Source of the DNA: Methanobrevibacter sp.
GTDB taxonomy: Archaea; Methanobacteriota; Methanobacteria; Methanobacteriales; Methanobacteriaceae
Direction: 5' to 3'
Assembly: GCA_017407115.1 (NCBI GenBank)
Contig: JAFQXD010000003.1
Coordinates: forward strand, 1-37,907
Length of the DNA: 37,907 nucleotides
Under the pieces are notes generated by a model. It did no database searches, was not told where the DNA came from, and saw only the letters and a program-made list of their open reading frames with translations. Positions 1-8,869 of the stretch are shown here, one piece after another (position 1 is the first letter of the stretch; each line of letters opens with the position of its first letter). The position numbers and the translations under genes were made by a program.

Positions 1-1
1 G

Positions 2-427
2 GAATTATACAATAAATCATGGGAAAAACTCCTAAACAAAAGAAAAGATTACTACAATAAAGTAGCATCTTATATTGTTAAAAACAGTTCATTTATCTCT
101 GTTCAAAATGAAAACATCATATCATGGAAAAACAACAAACACTTAAGTCATGCAATACAATTAAACGCACCACGACAACTCCTAGATAAAATAGAACAAA
201 AATGCCAACAGGAAGACGTAGAATTTGTTAAAGTATCTAAATTTTTCCCATCAACACAAATATGCCACAAATGCCAAAAAAGAAATGAAAACCTCAAAGG
301 ACTTAAAAATCTAGAAATACGAGACTGGGACTGCCCGCATTGTAATACACATCACGATCGTGACCGGAATGCGGCCATTAACATCCTTAATAAAGGATTA
401 GAAATCGTCGGGACGACGGTGCAGTAA
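2..427 (+). CDS. tnpB: TnpB (IS200/IS605 OrfB) C-terminal part, 5' end outside window
   Basis: The reading frame is open from the window edge to the TAA at 425-427, giving the last 141 codons of an RNA-guided TnpB endonuclease. The visible part holds the C-terminal zinc ribbon (CHKC, then CPHC about 26 residues later). It is followed by HHDRDRNAAINI, which contains the last RuvC-type aspartate and the NAA/NI signature of the family. The earlier catalytic Asp and Glu lie outside the window. The coding end is followed by a typical right-end hairpin (471-492), so this is the 3' end of an insertion element and not an isolated gene. In this family the 3' part of the gene and the right end also encode the guide RNA. 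I cannot tell whether a tnpA transposase gene is present upstream. The family assignment is firm; activity is unknown. Confidence 0.9.
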   Translation, partial: ELYNKSWEKLLNKRKDYYNKVASYIVKNSSFISVQNENIISWKNNKHLSHAIQLNAPRQLLDKIEQKCQQEDVEFVKVSKFFPSTQICHKCQKRNENLKGLKNLEIRDWDCPHCNTHHDRDRNAAINILNKGLEIVGTTVQ

Positions 428-500
428 AATTTCCAAAAAAATAAACTATATTTTTTTTTGGTTTGCGAATCCCCGTCGTCTACACGACGGGGAAGTTCAA
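405..500 (+). mobile_element. IS200/IS605 right end and probable omega-RNA (reRNA) scaffold region
   Basis: A perfect 9-bp stem lies at 471-479 (CCCCGTCGT) and 484-492 (ACGACGGGG) with a CTAC loop, followed by AAGTTCAA. TCAA-type tails after such a hairpin are the usual right cleavage site of IS200/IS605 elements. The tnpB tail at 413-419 (ACGACGG) can alternatively pair with 473-479, giving a competing 7-bp helix like those in TnpB guide-RNA scaffolds. If the element ends at about 500, the guide would be read from the bases immediately after it, which belong to the 3' end of the neighbouring ATPase gene. The hairpin is seen directly; the exact border and RNA are inferred. Confidence 0.65.
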
Positions 501-1729
501 AAATCTCCAAGTAAAAAATCGATAATGTTTAAATGTTTAACACCATCTTTAGAAAAGTCATGGTCCTCAGTTGTTATTAATATTGATTCATATTTATCCG
601 GAATTTTTAATAATGGAGTGATTTCACGATTTAGTGTTTTTTCATTTGTTAACCTGTAGGAAACTTGAACATATTTGTATTTGCCTGATTTTTCACAAAC
701 AAAATCGACTTCAGTATTGTCAGGGTTTCTGCCGACATTTACTTTATATCCTCTTCGAAGCAGTTCAACATAAACAATGTTTTCTAATATTTTAGTTACT
801 TTTAAGATATTGTCTTCGATTAATGCATGGTGGAATCCATGATCTGTCAGATAATATTTTCCAAGTATTTTCATTTCTTTTTTTCCTTTAAGTTCAAAAC
901 ATTTGCATTTTGAAATGAAAAAGGATTGTTTTAAATATTCATTATATTTAAGTAAGGTATCTTGAGAGGTATGGATGTTATTGCTTTTTAAATAGTTCTT
1001 TATGCTTTTGGATGAAAATATTTCTCCTGTGCTACTAATCATATATCGACTGAATCGCTGCAACAAATCAATGTTATTTATTTTAAATCGAGATACTACA
1101 TCTTCAAACAATATTGAGTTGAAAATATCTTTCAGAGCTAAATTTCTAAATTCATCACTGCCCAATGATAGAATACCTGGCATACCTCCAAAGTTAAAGT
1201 AATCATCATAAAGTTTATTAATTGTATCTTTTGTTAGTTTTATTCCTTCTATTTCATTTTTATATTGTAAAAACTCTTTAAATGAGAATGGATAAACGTT
1301 GATTGTGAGATATCTTCCGGTCAGCAGTGTTGCCAGTTCTCCTGATAACAATTTTGAATTTGAACCTGTAATGTATATATCACAGTCAATAGAAACCCTG
1401 TATGTGTTGATGGATTTTTCCCATCCTTTTACCTGTTGGATTTCATCAAAAAAGAGATATGCTTTTCCTTCAATGTTTTCTGTTTTATTAAAAATGATTT
1501 CATCCAATTGTTGTGTATTGTCGATATATGAATATTCTCGTGATTCAAAGGAAATAAAAATTATATTTTCATCCTTTACACCCATTAATTTAAGTTCATC
1601 TATAATATTATGCATTAAGCTGGTCTTACCTGATCTTCTAATCCCAATATAAACCTTAACAAAATCAGTATTGACATAATCTTTTAATTTGTTAACATAT
1701 GCATCACGTTTGATTAATTTATCCTCCAT
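497..1729 (-). CDS. AAA-type ATPase with C-terminal DUF4143-like domain
   Basis: This is a 410-residue protein of the archaeal/bacterial AAA_14 plus DUF4143 family, whose cellular role is poorly understood. The Walker A loop GIRRSGKTS is at residues 29-37, the Walker B motif YLFFDEIQ places Asp95-Glu96, and a sensor-like TGSN is at 121-124. The C-terminal half contains EVDFV followed by KYVQVS, the nuclease-fold-like pattern common in DUF4143. The start ATG at 1729 fits a TATA element about 45 bases upstream inside the 40-bp tandem repeat. The stop codon (497-499) lies within the TTCAA tail of the adjacent insertion-element end, so the last residues may have been set by the insertion. Length is normal for the family. 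The gene is monocistronic. Confidence 0.8.
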   Translation of the reverse strand: MEDKLIKRDAYVNKLKDYVNTDFVKVYIGIRRSGKTSLMHNIIDELKLMGVKDENIIFISFESREYSYIDNTQQLDEIIFNKTENIEGKAYLFFDEIQQVKGWEKSINTYRVSIDCDIYITGSNSKLLSGELATLLTGRYLTINVYPFSFKEFLQYKNEIEGIKLTKDTINKLYDDYFNFGGMPGILSLGSDEFRNLALKDIFNSILFEDVVSRFKINNIDLLQRFSRYMISSTGEIFSSKSIKNYLKSNNIHTSQDTLLKYNEYLKQSFFISKCKCFELKGKKEMKILGKYYLTDHGFHHALIEDNILKVTKILENIVYVELLRRGYKVNVGRNPDNTEVDFVCEKSGKYKYVQVSYRLTNEKTLNREITPLLKIPDKYESILITTEDHDFSKDGVKHLNIIDFLLGDF

Positions 1730-1757
1730 TCAAATCAACTCAACAAATTCATCTTAT

Positions 1758-1850
1758 AAAAGAAAAATTTATATAAATTATAAAAAATTCCATGTGCAAA
1801 AGAAAAATTTATATAAATTACAAAAAATTCCATGTGCAAAAGAAAAATTT
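1758..1850. repeat. 40-bp tandem repeat, 2.3 copies, containing TATA boxes
   Basis: Two full units (1758-1797, 1798-1837) and a 13-base third unit repeat with a period of exactly 40 and one mismatch (T1781/C1821). Each full unit contains AATTTATATAAATT, a perfect 14-bp palindrome that reads as an archaeal TATA box on both strands. The copy nearer the ATPase gene is correctly placed to drive it (minus strand). The repeat therefore duplicates a promoter. There are no spacers, so it is not a CRISPR array. Confidence 0.75.
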
Positions 1851-2003
1851 CTTAATTATTATTATCAACTAAATAATATATAATATTTTCTACACTTCAA
1901 CCAACGTGATAAATGTATTACTTTAATTTTCTGATTTAATACCTGTTAAGCGAGAACAAATCATAAGTAACTGATATTTTCTAGGGTGCTATCATTGTTA
2001 TCA

Positions 2004-2564
2004 CTATTTAAATATTTGTCCTTGGAATTTATACACGTCACAGCTTTCATCCATCCAGCTGTCGGCGCTGATGCCTGCTTTCATACAAGTATGTTCTAAA
2101 AAGTCTTCTATGGTGAATGCGTTTTCTGTTGCTACCTGTGGAAGCAATAATCCTCTTGAGTATCCTTTCTGTATAATCAGTCCGTCACGTCCGATTTCGA
2201 TTTCTTCGAAGTATTGGTTTGGATGTACCACTTCAATAAGTTCGGGTTTTGTGAGGACTGTCACTTCAAAATCAAGAATCTGAAACTCGTCTTTAGTAAC
2301 TGCGCTGAATCTCGGGTCATTGAAAGCGGCTGCAATAGCCACATCGATTGTTGCTTTAATTGCGCTTTCAATCGGTTCTGCATAACCTATACATCCTCTT
2401 AAAGCATTGTTTTTGTTTAATGTAACGAATACTCCCAATTTTTCATCTAATTCGATCGGATAATCTTCAGGTATGTCTAATGTTTCTTTAGTTTCTATGT
2501 AATGTTCAATTGCTTTTTTTGCAAGTTCAACCAAATAATTTCCAGCTCTGTCGCTTATCATCAT
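2004..2564 (-). CDS. AMMECR1-domain protein
   Basis: This 186-residue protein belongs to the AMMECR1 family (TIGR00296 type), found in archaea, some bacteria and eukaryotes, with no established biochemical function. The family signature LRGCIG is at residues 55-60. The flanking [14 protein letters not shown] and [11 protein letters not shown] segments are also typical, and the length matches archaeal members. Its ATG at 2564 overlaps the TGA of the upstream tldD gene by four bases (ATGA), which indicates translational coupling. A second ATG follows at once, so the start could be one codon later. The tight linkage suggests its role relates to the TldD peptidase, but that is inference. Confidence 0.88.
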   Translation of the reverse strand: MMISDRAGNYLVELAKKAIEHYIETKETLDIPEDYPIELDEKLGVFVTLNKNNALRGCIGYAEPIESAIKATIDVAIAAAFNDPRFSAVTKDEFQILDFEVTVLTKPELIEVVHPNQYFEEIEIGRDGLIIQKGYSRGLLLPQVATENAFTIEDFLEHTCMKAGISADSWMDESCDVYKFQGQIFK

Positions 2565-3943
2565 CCCATTCCTCCAACTAACGCGTTCAGTATTCTTGTG
2601 TGTGGGCCGCCGTCACCTACTGGTGCGGTTTGACCGTCTTTTCCACAGAATCCGACGCTTAATTTAAAGTCATTGCCTATAGCATCAATATTTTTCAAGG
2701 TTTCCAGGATATTTCCAGATAATGAAACGTCTCTTAAAGGTGTTTTCAGCTCTCCGTTTTCAATAAGATATCCTTCGGCAGCATTGAATTGGAAAATTCC
2801 TTTGCCTGTGTCAACTTGCCCTCCTCTTGAGCCCTTAAGATAAATTCCGTCAGGAATGTCTTCAATCAATTCCTCAAAGGTATTGTCTCCAGGTTGAAGG
2901 TATGTGTTGCTCATTCTCACGATTGGCTTGTCGGAGATGATGGACCTTGCATTTCCCGAGGATTGCATATTAAGCTGTGATGCGGTTTCTCTTGAGTTTA
3001 AAAGAGAAACCAATTTGCCATCCTTAACCAATTGGTTCGGTTTGGTTTTAACTCCTTCAACATCATACGGATAATATCCGAATCCTTCCCTAAGGCTTGC
3101 GTCATCAAAGATGTTTACGATGTCTGATGCTATCTTTTCACCCATTTTGTCCTTTAGGATTGAATCGTTTTGAAGAATCAAATCTCCTTCAACGGCATGG
3201 CCCAAGGCTTCATGAATTAAAACTCCTGTAAGTTCAGGGTCAGCTATTACGGGGAATTTTCCTGAAGGTGCAGGTTTTGCATCAAGCAGCCTAACTGCCT
3301 TCTCGCCGATTGTTCTTCCGAACTCTTCAATATCTCTTTCAGCGATTACTTCATATCCCTTAACGCCACCAAGACTTCCATGGCCGAATTGAATTATTTC
3401 ACCATCTGTTGCAGATGCATTCAAAGCCATTCTTATTCTTGATGTCTTTACTTGGATTTGTGAGCCTTCACTATTCATGAACAGTTCATTGACTTCATTG
3501 TCCACATATCCTACAGTGGTACTGTTTACTTTATCGATTGTGGCGGCATCACTTGCCTCCTTCATGATTTCCTTTTTCTCTTCAATTGACACGTCCTTGA
3601 AAGGTATTTTAACGTCAACTGCAATCTTGTCTTTTATGACTTCACTTTCACTTAATTTGACATCTCCCTTAAGTGATGCGGATAACTTTATTGCGGTTTC
3701 TGTAATTTCATTGATTTTTGATAAGTCTGTTGTGTATGCAAAACCCCATGCTCCATTATTCAATACTCTAATTCTTGCACCTAAACTCATTCCGGTGTTG
3801 ATTTCTTCAACATCTCCATCTTTCATAAGTATGGAAGTATTATCTCCACTTCCGGAGCGAATATCTATGTAATCTACATTTGGGGTTGTTTTTTCAATAA
3901 CTTTTTCGAATAAGTCAATATATTCTTCCATATTATCACTCAT
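2561..3943 (-). CDS. tldD: TldD/PmbA family metallopeptidase, TldD subunit
   Basis: This 460-residue protein is a TldD-type subunit. In bacteria TldD pairs with TldE (PmbA) to form a zinc peptidase that cleaves unfolded peptides, such as microcin precursors and the CcdA antitoxin. The zinc motif HEALGH is at residues 244-249, within the conserved [13 protein letters not shown] segment, which marks this as the catalytic TldD and not TldE. The C-terminal glycine-rich [17 protein letters not shown] segment is also typical. The ATG at 3943 is chosen, although M5 is possible. The gene is transcribed with the AMMECR1 gene (4-base overlap). No tldE is present in this window. Confidence 0.92.
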   Translation of the reverse strand: MSDNMEEYIDLFEKVIEKTTPNVDYIDIRSGSGDNTSILMKDGDVEEINTGMSLGARIRVLNNGAWGFAYTTDLSKINEITETAIKLSASLKGDVKLSESEVIKDKIAVDVKIPFKDVSIEEKKEIMKEASDAATIDKVNSTTVGYVDNEVNELFMNSEGSQIQVKTSRIRMALNASATDGEIIQFGHGSLGGVKGYEVIAERDIEEFGRTIGEKAVRLLDAKPAPSGKFPVIADPELTGVLIHEALGHAVEGDLILQNDSILKDKMGEKIASDIVNIFDDASLREGFGYYPYDVEGVKTKPNQLVKDGKLVSLLNSRETASQLNMQSSGNARSIISDKPIVRMSNTYLQPGDNTFEELIEDIPDGIYLKGSRGGQVDTGKGIFQFNAAEGYLIENGELKTPLRDVSLSGNILETLKNIDAIGNDFKLSVGFCGKDGQTAPVGDGGPHTRILNALVGGMG

Positions 3944-3984
3944 GCTATTGCTATAATTAGTATTAGTTTTGCATAAGTAATAAA

Positions 3985-4036
3985 AGTTTTTTTATATATG
4001 TTGTTACAGATAGTATATTAGTTAACTAAATAGGTG
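3985..4036 (+). promoter_or_regulatory. Promoter and ribosome binding site of the GMC-like gene
   Basis: An A-rich BRE-like stretch and TTTTTTTATATATG around 3987-4000 form a TATA box 42-50 bases before the ATG at 4042, and AGGTG at 4032-4036 is the ribosome binding site. The TATA core also reads as TATATAAA on the minus strand about 50 bases before tldD, so the two divergent genes may share it. Confidence 0.6.
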
Positions 4037-4041
4037 TTGTC

Positions 4042-5250
4042 ATGATTGCCATTGTTGGGGCCGGTGCAGGTGGTGGTCTTTTGGCCAGGGAACTTGCAAA
4101 AAATGGAAAAGAGGTCATTATTTTTGAAAAAGGACCTTATGTTGACTCTAAGGATGCTTATAAGTATTACAATGAATATCCTAAAGATGTGGATTTGCTT
4201 GCAACTTCCTGTGTTGGAGGGTCGACGATTGTGTCCATGGCAAATATGGTAAGGGCACTTGACAGTGAACTTCATGAATTCGGCATTGATCTCACCAAGG
4301 AATACGAATATGTGGAGGAACTTGTAGGCGTTCATGAACTTGACGATTCCCATATTGGCAGAGGAACCCAACTTTTTTTAGATGCCGCCGAAGAATTAGG
4401 TCTTGATGTGTGCAAAATGCCAAAGGCAATCCGGGAAGAGGATTGCATTCAATGTGGAAAATGCGCATTCGGATGTCCGGTTGATGCAAAATGGTCTGCA
4501 AAAAACTTCATTGATGAAGCGGTTGAATTGGGAGCAACACTCATATCCGAAGCTACTGTAGTGGATGTTGTCTTATGCAATATGGAAGCCTGTGGCATAC
4601 GATATGTTCGGGATGGTGAGGAAAAGGTCTTGAAAACCGATAAGATCGTTTTGTGCGCAGGAGCTGTCGATTCTGCAGTATTGCTTAAAAATATGGGTCT
4701 TACAGGCATTGCACGTGAGCTGTTTTTCGATCCGTTCGTTACTGTTGGAGGATACCTAAAAGACATCAACTTCAACACAGAAGTGCAGATGGCAGGTCTT
4801 GTAGTGGGTAAAAACTTTGTATTGTCCCCTCATTTTTCATCATTCATTCGTGAAAATATTCCCTATGATGATGTGGAGGATAAGGATATTCTCTCAATAA
4901 TGGTCAAGACACCTGATCAGTCAAAAGGATATGTTCACACTGACGGTTTTGTTAACAAGACCAATACTATCACAGACATTCGCTATTTGGCTGAGGGCGT
5001 AGCTACTGCAGGATTCATTTTAGAAAAGGCAGGTGTTGATCCAAAAACAATAGGTTCAACAGTCTATAGAGGTGCTCATCCTGGCGGAACTGCAGCCATT
5101 GGAAAAGTTGTTGACAGCAATCTCGAAACAGAAATAGAAAATTTGTATGTTTGTGATGCAAGCGTATTGCCAATATCTCCGGGAAAACCTCCGATATTAA
5201 CAATACTTGCATTGGCTAAAAGATTAGCTGATTATTTGAATTATATGTAA
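4042..5250 (+). CDS. GMC-like FAD-dependent oxidoreductase with ferredoxin-type Cys motif
   Basis: This 402-residue flavoprotein starts with a Rossmann dinucleotide-binding motif (GAGAGG, residues 6-11, then an acidic FEK at the end of strand 2). It ends with the GMC C-terminal signature (GAHPGGTAAIG, then YVCDASVLPISPGKPP). Between them, DCIQCGKCAFGCP supplies C135-x2-C138-x2-C141-x3-C145, the pattern of a single [4Fe-4S] cluster. The protein is shorter than classical GMC oxidases (about 500-600 residues). An Fe-S cluster suggests electron exchange with ferredoxin and not oxygen, as expected in an anaerobe. The substrate cannot be told from the sequence. The gene converges on pyrI with only three bases between the stop codons. 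Confidence 0.8.
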   Translation: MIAIVGAGAGGGLLARELAKNGKEVIIFEKGPYVDSKDAYKYYNEYPKDVDLLATSCVGGSTIVSMANMVRALDSELHEFGIDLTKEYEYVEELVGVHELDDSHIGRGTQLFLDAAEELGLDVCKMPKAIREEDCIQCGKCAFGCPVDAKWSAKNFIDEAVELGATLISEATVVDVVLCNMEACGIRYVRDGEEKVLKTDKIVLCAGAVDSAVLLKNMGLTGIARELFFDPFVTVGGYLKDINFNTEVQMAGLVVGKNFVLSPHFSSFIRENIPYDDVEDKDILSIMVKTPDQSKGYVHTDGFVNKTNTITDIRYLAEGVATAGFILEKAGVDPKTIGSTVYRGAHPGGTAAIGKVVDSNLETEIENLYVCDASVLPISPGKPPILTILALAKRLADYLNYM

Positions 5251-5253
5251 AGA

Positions 5254-5733
5254 CTATTCGAATTGCTTTTCGATATCTTCAGTTTTTATTAATTTTTCAC
5301 AGTAATGACACCTTACGACAGGGGGATAGTCCTGAATCACATTAAATCTAGGTGTAATAGGCTCATTTTCATAATTTGTAATGCATTTTGGATTTGTACA
5401 TTTGAGAATTGAAGTGATTTTTTCTGGAAGTACGCTTTTATATTTTTTAACAGGTTCGAAATTCCTGATGATATTTATTGTAGCTTTGGGAGCGATTAAA
5501 GCGATTTGATTTAATTCCTGATAATCCAATTCCCTATTTTCAATTTTCAAAATGTCTTTTCTTCCGAATTCTCCTGATGAAACGTTCATAGCTATTGTGA
5601 TGTTTTTTGTATCCTCGTCCGGAAGTCCTAAAACCTTTAAGATATGCAATGATTTATTGGCAGTAATATGATCGATTACTGTACCGTTTTCAATTGCTTT
5701 AATTTTTAATTCAGACTTATCCTTTTTAGCCAT
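5254..5733 (-). CDS. pyrI: Aspartate carbamoyltransferase regulatory subunit
   Basis: PyrI is the regulatory chain of aspartate transcarbamoylase, binding CTP/ATP and the PyrB catalytic trimers in pyrimidine synthesis. The 159-residue length is standard. The N-terminal nucleotide-binding domain ([10 protein letters not shown], then HILKVLG) is followed by a C-terminal zinc domain with C112, C117, C142 and C145 (C-x4-C, then C-x2-C), which holds the PyrB contact. pyrB is not in the window, so the holoenzyme is completed from elsewhere. pyrI is the last gene of the hisA-ribL-argC-flavodoxin-pyrI run, with 3 bases to the flavodoxin gene. Confidence 0.96.
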   Translation of the reverse strand: MAKKDKSELKIKAIENGTVIDHITANKSLHILKVLGLPDEDTKNITIAMNVSSGEFGRKDILKIENRELDYQELNQIALIAPKATINIIRNFEPVKKYKSVLPEKITSILKCTNPKCITNYENEPITPRFNVIQDYPPVVRCHYCEKLIKTEDIEKQFE

Positions 5734-5736
5734 AGT

Positions 5737-6231
5737 TTAGCCCCTATACATTTTCAAATCTTTCATCTCAATAACAGCTTCGGTGTCATTCACCAGCTGT
5801 TCAGGGTCTTTGTTTTTAGTTGCAAGAGTAAAGCTTTCAATAACTCTAGCACCACGCATTTTAACTTTCTCTTCAAGTCTTTCAATGTTTGAATCGCCAC
5901 GATTGTTGTCCATTGTAGCGAAGAGAATTACATCTTTTCCCCTTAAATTACATCTGTCAATTATTGTTAAAATTGCCGGTGTTGGATTTCCTGCCCAGGT
6001 TGGTGTTCCAAAGTAAATTGTGCCATATGGAGTTAAATCAACAGTTGCAGGAATGATGTCTGTTTTTGTTTCTCTGAATGCATTAATTGAAGATAATAAT
6101 TTATTTTTGAATCCTTCACGATTTTTCAAATCATGTATTCTAAGTAGGTCAGCATGTAATTTTTTGGCAAGTGTTCTTGCCACAATGTCTGTTGTTCCTC
6201 CTTGGGAATAATAAATTATTAATGTTTTCAT
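5737..6231 (-). CDS. Flavodoxin family protein
   Basis: This 164-residue flavodoxin-fold protein probably binds FMN and carries electrons in the cytoplasm. The phosphate-binding loop SQGGTTDIVA is at residues 9-18, directly after the first beta strand (LIIYY). GTPTWAGNPTPA in the middle matches the isoalloxazine-binding loop of the family. It lies in an operon between argC and pyrI, 3 bases before pyrI and 18 bases after argC. Neighbouring RibL makes FAD, but a functional link is not shown. The redox partner is unknown. Confidence 0.85.
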   Translation of the reverse strand: MKTLIIYYSQGGTTDIVARTLAKKLHADLLRIHDLKNREGFKNKLLSSINAFRETKTDIIPATVDLTPYGTIYFGTPTWAGNPTPAILTIIDRCNLRGKDVILFATMDNNRGDSNIERLEEKVKMRGARVIESFTLATKNKDPEQLVNDTEAVIEMKDLKMYRG

Positions 6232-6249
6232 TGTTTTCGCTCCTTTTTT

Positions 6250-7272
6250 TTAAGGATGAAGACCGAAGTGGGTTAGTCCTGCTGTTTCATCGATGCCAAG
6301 GACAATGTTCATGTTTTGAATTGCTTGTCCTGATGCGCCTTTTACAAGGTTATCAATTGCTGATAACATTACAAGTCTGCCTGTGTCATCTATCTCGAAT
6401 CCTCCGATGTGTACAAAGTTGGATCCTCTAACAGCACTTAAATGTGGTATTTCTCCTTCATCCATAAGTTTTATAAAGTATTCTCCACCATATTCCTTTT
6501 CGTAAAGTTTTCTGATTTCCTCTGGAGTAATGTCCATGTTCTCTTCATTCAAAAAGCTATGGCTTGTGGTCTGTATTCCTCTAATTACAGGCACCAAATG
6601 TGGTGTGAATGAAACTTTTATGCCTTCAAATCCTTTCAATTCCTGTTGGATTTCGGACATGTGTCTGTGTGAAGATATTTTGTATGGATTTACATTATCT
6701 GCAATATTTGGATAATGGGTGGTTGCTGATGGGTTTACTCCCGCACCGCTGACTCCAGTTTTGGAATCAATAATGATTCTGTCAACCAAATCGTTTTTGA
6801 CAAGAGGGTATGAAGATAAAATGGCGCCGGTTGGGAAACATCCAGGGTTAGCTACCAGATTTGCCTTTTTAATTTCATCCCTGTATAACTCAGGAAGTCC
6901 GAAAACACCATCGTTTTCCTTGTCTGTGTGTTCCATTCCATACCATTTTTCATAAACTGCAGTATCTCTGTATCTGTAGTCTCCACTTAAATCCACAACT
7001 TTTGCACCGGTTTCTAAGATTTCAGGCACAATTTTCATTGATGCTCCATGAGGGGTTGCGGTAAATACAACGTCAGCATCCAAATCGGCAGGACTTTTGT
7101 TTTTAAATTCAAGTCCTGAATCTCTGATGTGAGGGTGGATTTTATGTGCAGGTGTTCCATCGTATTGTCTTGAAGTAATGTCTGTCACTTCTACTTCAGG
7201 ATGGTTTAAAAGCATTCTTAAAAGTTCTCCACCAGTATATCCGCTTGCTCCTATAATAGCTACTTTAAACAT
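6250..7272 (-). CDS. argC: N-acetyl-gamma-glutamyl-phosphate reductase
   Basis: ArgC reduces N-acetylglutamyl phosphate to the semialdehyde with NADPH, the third step of arginine (ornithine) synthesis. The N-terminus [18 protein letters not shown] is the NADP-binding motif, and the catalytic cysteine is in [11 protein letters not shown] (Cys145 with the start used here). Substrate-binding HxH-type residues follow in the C-terminal domain. The start is the ATG at 7272 because AAGGAG sits 10 bases upstream. A GTG at 7296 would add eight residues and overlap ribL, and is less likely. The protein is about 340 residues, the normal length. It lies 13 bases downstream of ribL. Confidence 0.95.
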   Translation of the reverse strand: MFKVAIIGASGYTGGELLRMLLNHPEVEVTDITSRQYDGTPAHKIHPHIRDSGLEFKNKSPADLDADVVFTATPHGASMKIVPEILETGAKVVDLSGDYRYRDTAVYEKWYGMEHTDKENDGVFGLPELYRDEIKKANLVANPGCFPTGAILSSYPLVKNDLVDRIIIDSKTGVSGAGVNPSATTHYPNIADNVNPYKISSHRHMSEIQQELKGFEGIKVSFTPHLVPVIRGIQTTSHSFLNEENMDITPEEIRKLYEKEYGGEYFIKLMDEGEIPHLSAVRGSNFVHIGGFEIDDTGRLVMLSAIDNLVKGASGQAIQNMNIVLGIDETAGLTHFGLHP

Positions 7273-7285
7273 ATTTATAATCTCC

Positions 7286-7750
7286 TTAATCTTCACAATT
7301 GTCTAATATCTTTCCTTCGAAATTTGTATTTTGAATCTTTTTGATAATTTTGCAGCTGCTGTCAAGTTCACAGTCCCTATATTTTTCAACGCGTATTGCC
7401 TTTGCCTTCAAGCCTCTTTTGTCAATCGCCGCCTGCAATTTTGAAATGTCATGGTTTTGGTCTGCACCGACAGTGATTATGTCCGGATTGATTTCATGGA
7501 CAATTTTAAACACGTCACCGTTAGCATCACCGAGATATGCTTCATCGACAGGCTTCAACATTTTAATTAACTCCAAACGCTGATCCTCTCCAACAATCGG
7601 CACTCTTTTTCGTCTCTCAACTGTTGTGTCACGAGCTACAACAACATAAAGTTTAGCATTTTCTCCACCAAGTTTTTTTGACTCTTCCAGATAAACGCCA
7701 TGTCCTGGGTGGAGTATATCGAATGTTCCGGTTGCCATTACTTTTTTCAT
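7286..7750 (-). CDS. ribL: Archaeal FAD synthetase (FMN adenylyltransferase)
   Basis: RibL transfers AMP from ATP (CTP can serve in the characterized archaeal enzyme) to FMN to give FAD. The 154-residue protein has the cytidylyltransferase fold, with [19 protein letters not shown] near the N-terminus. HPGH at residues 14-17 is the nucleotide-binding signature, and a second motif lies in the [10 protein letters not shown] region. Two closely placed cysteines in CELDSSCK near the C-terminus are typical of the archaeal enzyme. The ATG directly abuts the hisA stop codon, so the genes are co-transcribed and probably coupled. Confidence 0.93.
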   Translation of the reverse strand: MKKVMATGTFDILHPGHGVYLEESKKLGGENAKLYVVVARDTTVERRKRVPIVGEDQRLELIKMLKPVDEAYLGDANGDVFKIVHEINPDIITVGADQNHDISKLQAAIDKRGLKAKAIRVEKYRDCELDSSCKIIKKIQNTNFEGKILDNCED

Positions 7751-8494
7751 TTAATTTCCTCTCTTCTGGTATTTTAAAGCTTCAGTTAAATCAATCTTAT
7801 TAGTATAAAGTGCAGAGCCTATTACAATTCCTTCCACACCGCTTTCATTTAATTTTTTGATGTCGTCTATTGTTGTTATTCCTCCGGAATATACAATAGG
7901 CAAATCAACAGATTTTTTAAGTTCTTCTACAGGTTCTGTGTAAAATCCGCCCAAAAGGCCTTCAACATCAACATTTGTAAATAAAATGCTTCCTGCTCCA
8001 TAATCCTTGAACTCCTGTGAGATTTCACTTGGGCTTTTGTCAATCTTTTCCTGCCATCCTTTTATCACTACTTTGTTGTCCTTGCTGTCAAGTGAAATCA
8101 TGATTCTATCGGAGCCATATTCATCGGATAGTTCTGTAATGGTTTCAGGGTGTTGTATTCCCATTGTACCAATAATCAGCCTTTCAATGTCAAGGTCCAA
8201 TAGTTGGCGAGCATATTCCACGCTTCTGATTCCGCCTCCAAGCTGTATTGGAACGCTGACCTCTTTTAGTATTTTTTTAATGATTTCAAAGCTGGCCACA
8301 CCATTAATTGTTCCGTCCAGATCAATGACATGAATATTTTTTGCTCCTAAATCTTGCCAGTGCTTAGCAACAAGCTCTGGATTTTCAATTTCTACCATTT
8401 CACTTCCAGGTTCACCTTGAACAAGTTGCACGCATTTTCCGTTCTTTATGTCAACTGCAGGCATTACTAACATTTCATCTTTTTTAAATGACAT
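7751..8494 (-). CDS. hisA: ProFAR isomerase of histidine biosynthesis
   Basis: HisA is a TIM-barrel isomerase that opens the ribose of ProFAR in the fourth step of histidine synthesis. The protein has 247 residues with the general-base aspartate in MPAVDIKNGK (Asp15). It also has the first half-barrel VIDLDGTINGV, the phosphate loop QLGGGIRS, and the second half-barrel IVYSGGITTIDD with GIVIGSALY. It is the first gene of the operon. AGGAAAAATGTAA before the ATG acts as the ribosome binding region, and a TATA-like TTAATTATAAT lies about 35 bases upstream. No other his gene is in the window. Confidence 0.96.
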   Translation of the reverse strand: MSFKKDEMLVMPAVDIKNGKCVQLVQGEPGSEMVEIENPELVAKHWQDLGAKNIHVIDLDGTINGVASFEIIKKILKEVSVPIQLGGGIRSVEYARQLLDLDIERLIIGTMGIQHPETITELSDEYGSDRIMISLDSKDNKVVIKGWQEKIDKSPSEISQEFKDYGAGSILFTNVDVEGLLGGFYTEPVEELKKSVDLPIVYSGGITTIDDIKKLNESGVEGIVIGSALYTNKIDLTEALKYQKRGN

Positions 8495-8700
8495 TTACAT
8501 TTTTCCTGTAATATTGTATTATAATTTAATTATATGTTTTGAAATGTTTTATATGTATTGATTTTAAGAAAGTAGATATGTGATGAAAATATTTAATGAT
8601 ATTTGATGAGGTGTTACAATTTAAATTCTCTATAGGGGTGATGGTATAATTGTTTTTAATTTTTTCCAAATAATTCTGGATAAAGTACTTTTTTTAGGTT

Positions 8701-8868
8701 TCAATCTAAACCTAATCGGTCATGTCTAGCAATAATTTCTTGTTTGTTTTTTTCTATTTCTTCAGGAGTCATTTTTTTAATTTTTTCTTGATTTTTAATT
8801 TTCCAGTCTAATTGATGTCTGTCATTATCACGATTAGAAAATTTCCACCCTTTTGGTATTTTAATCAT
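8701..8868 (-). CDS. Small protein of 55 residues, unknown
   Basis: The minus strand is open from the ATG at 8868 to the TGA at 8701, encoding a charged, lysine-rich protein that starts MIKIPKGWKFSNRDND and ends ARHDRLGLD. MTPEEIEKNKQEI in the C-terminal half should form an amphipathic helix. The start is one base beyond the stop of the HNH-motif gene (8870), so the two are almost certainly read from one transcript. Codon use looks normal for the window. I do not recognise the family. Its placement resembles a small partner or immunity gene behind an accessory gene, which is inference only. Confidence 0.6.
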   Translation of the reverse strand: MIKIPKGWKFSNRDNDRHQLDWKIKNQEKIKKMTPEEIEKNKQEIIARHDRLGLD

Positions 8869-8869
8869 A

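Noticed and set aside
1758..1850. Possible CRISPR array
   Set aside because: Units are directly adjacent without spacers, only 2.3 copies exist, and the unit is almost pure AT with a TATA box. It is a tandem duplication.
4018..4778. Antisense frames of 69-117 codons over the GMC-like gene
   Set aside because: They lack start signals and protein-like composition, and lie entirely opposite a well-supported gene.
7273..7296. GTG start of argC eight codons upstream
   Set aside because: AAGGAG is positioned for the ATG at 7272, and the conserved [13 protein letters not shown] beginning fits that start. The upstream codons mostly encode the ribosome binding site.
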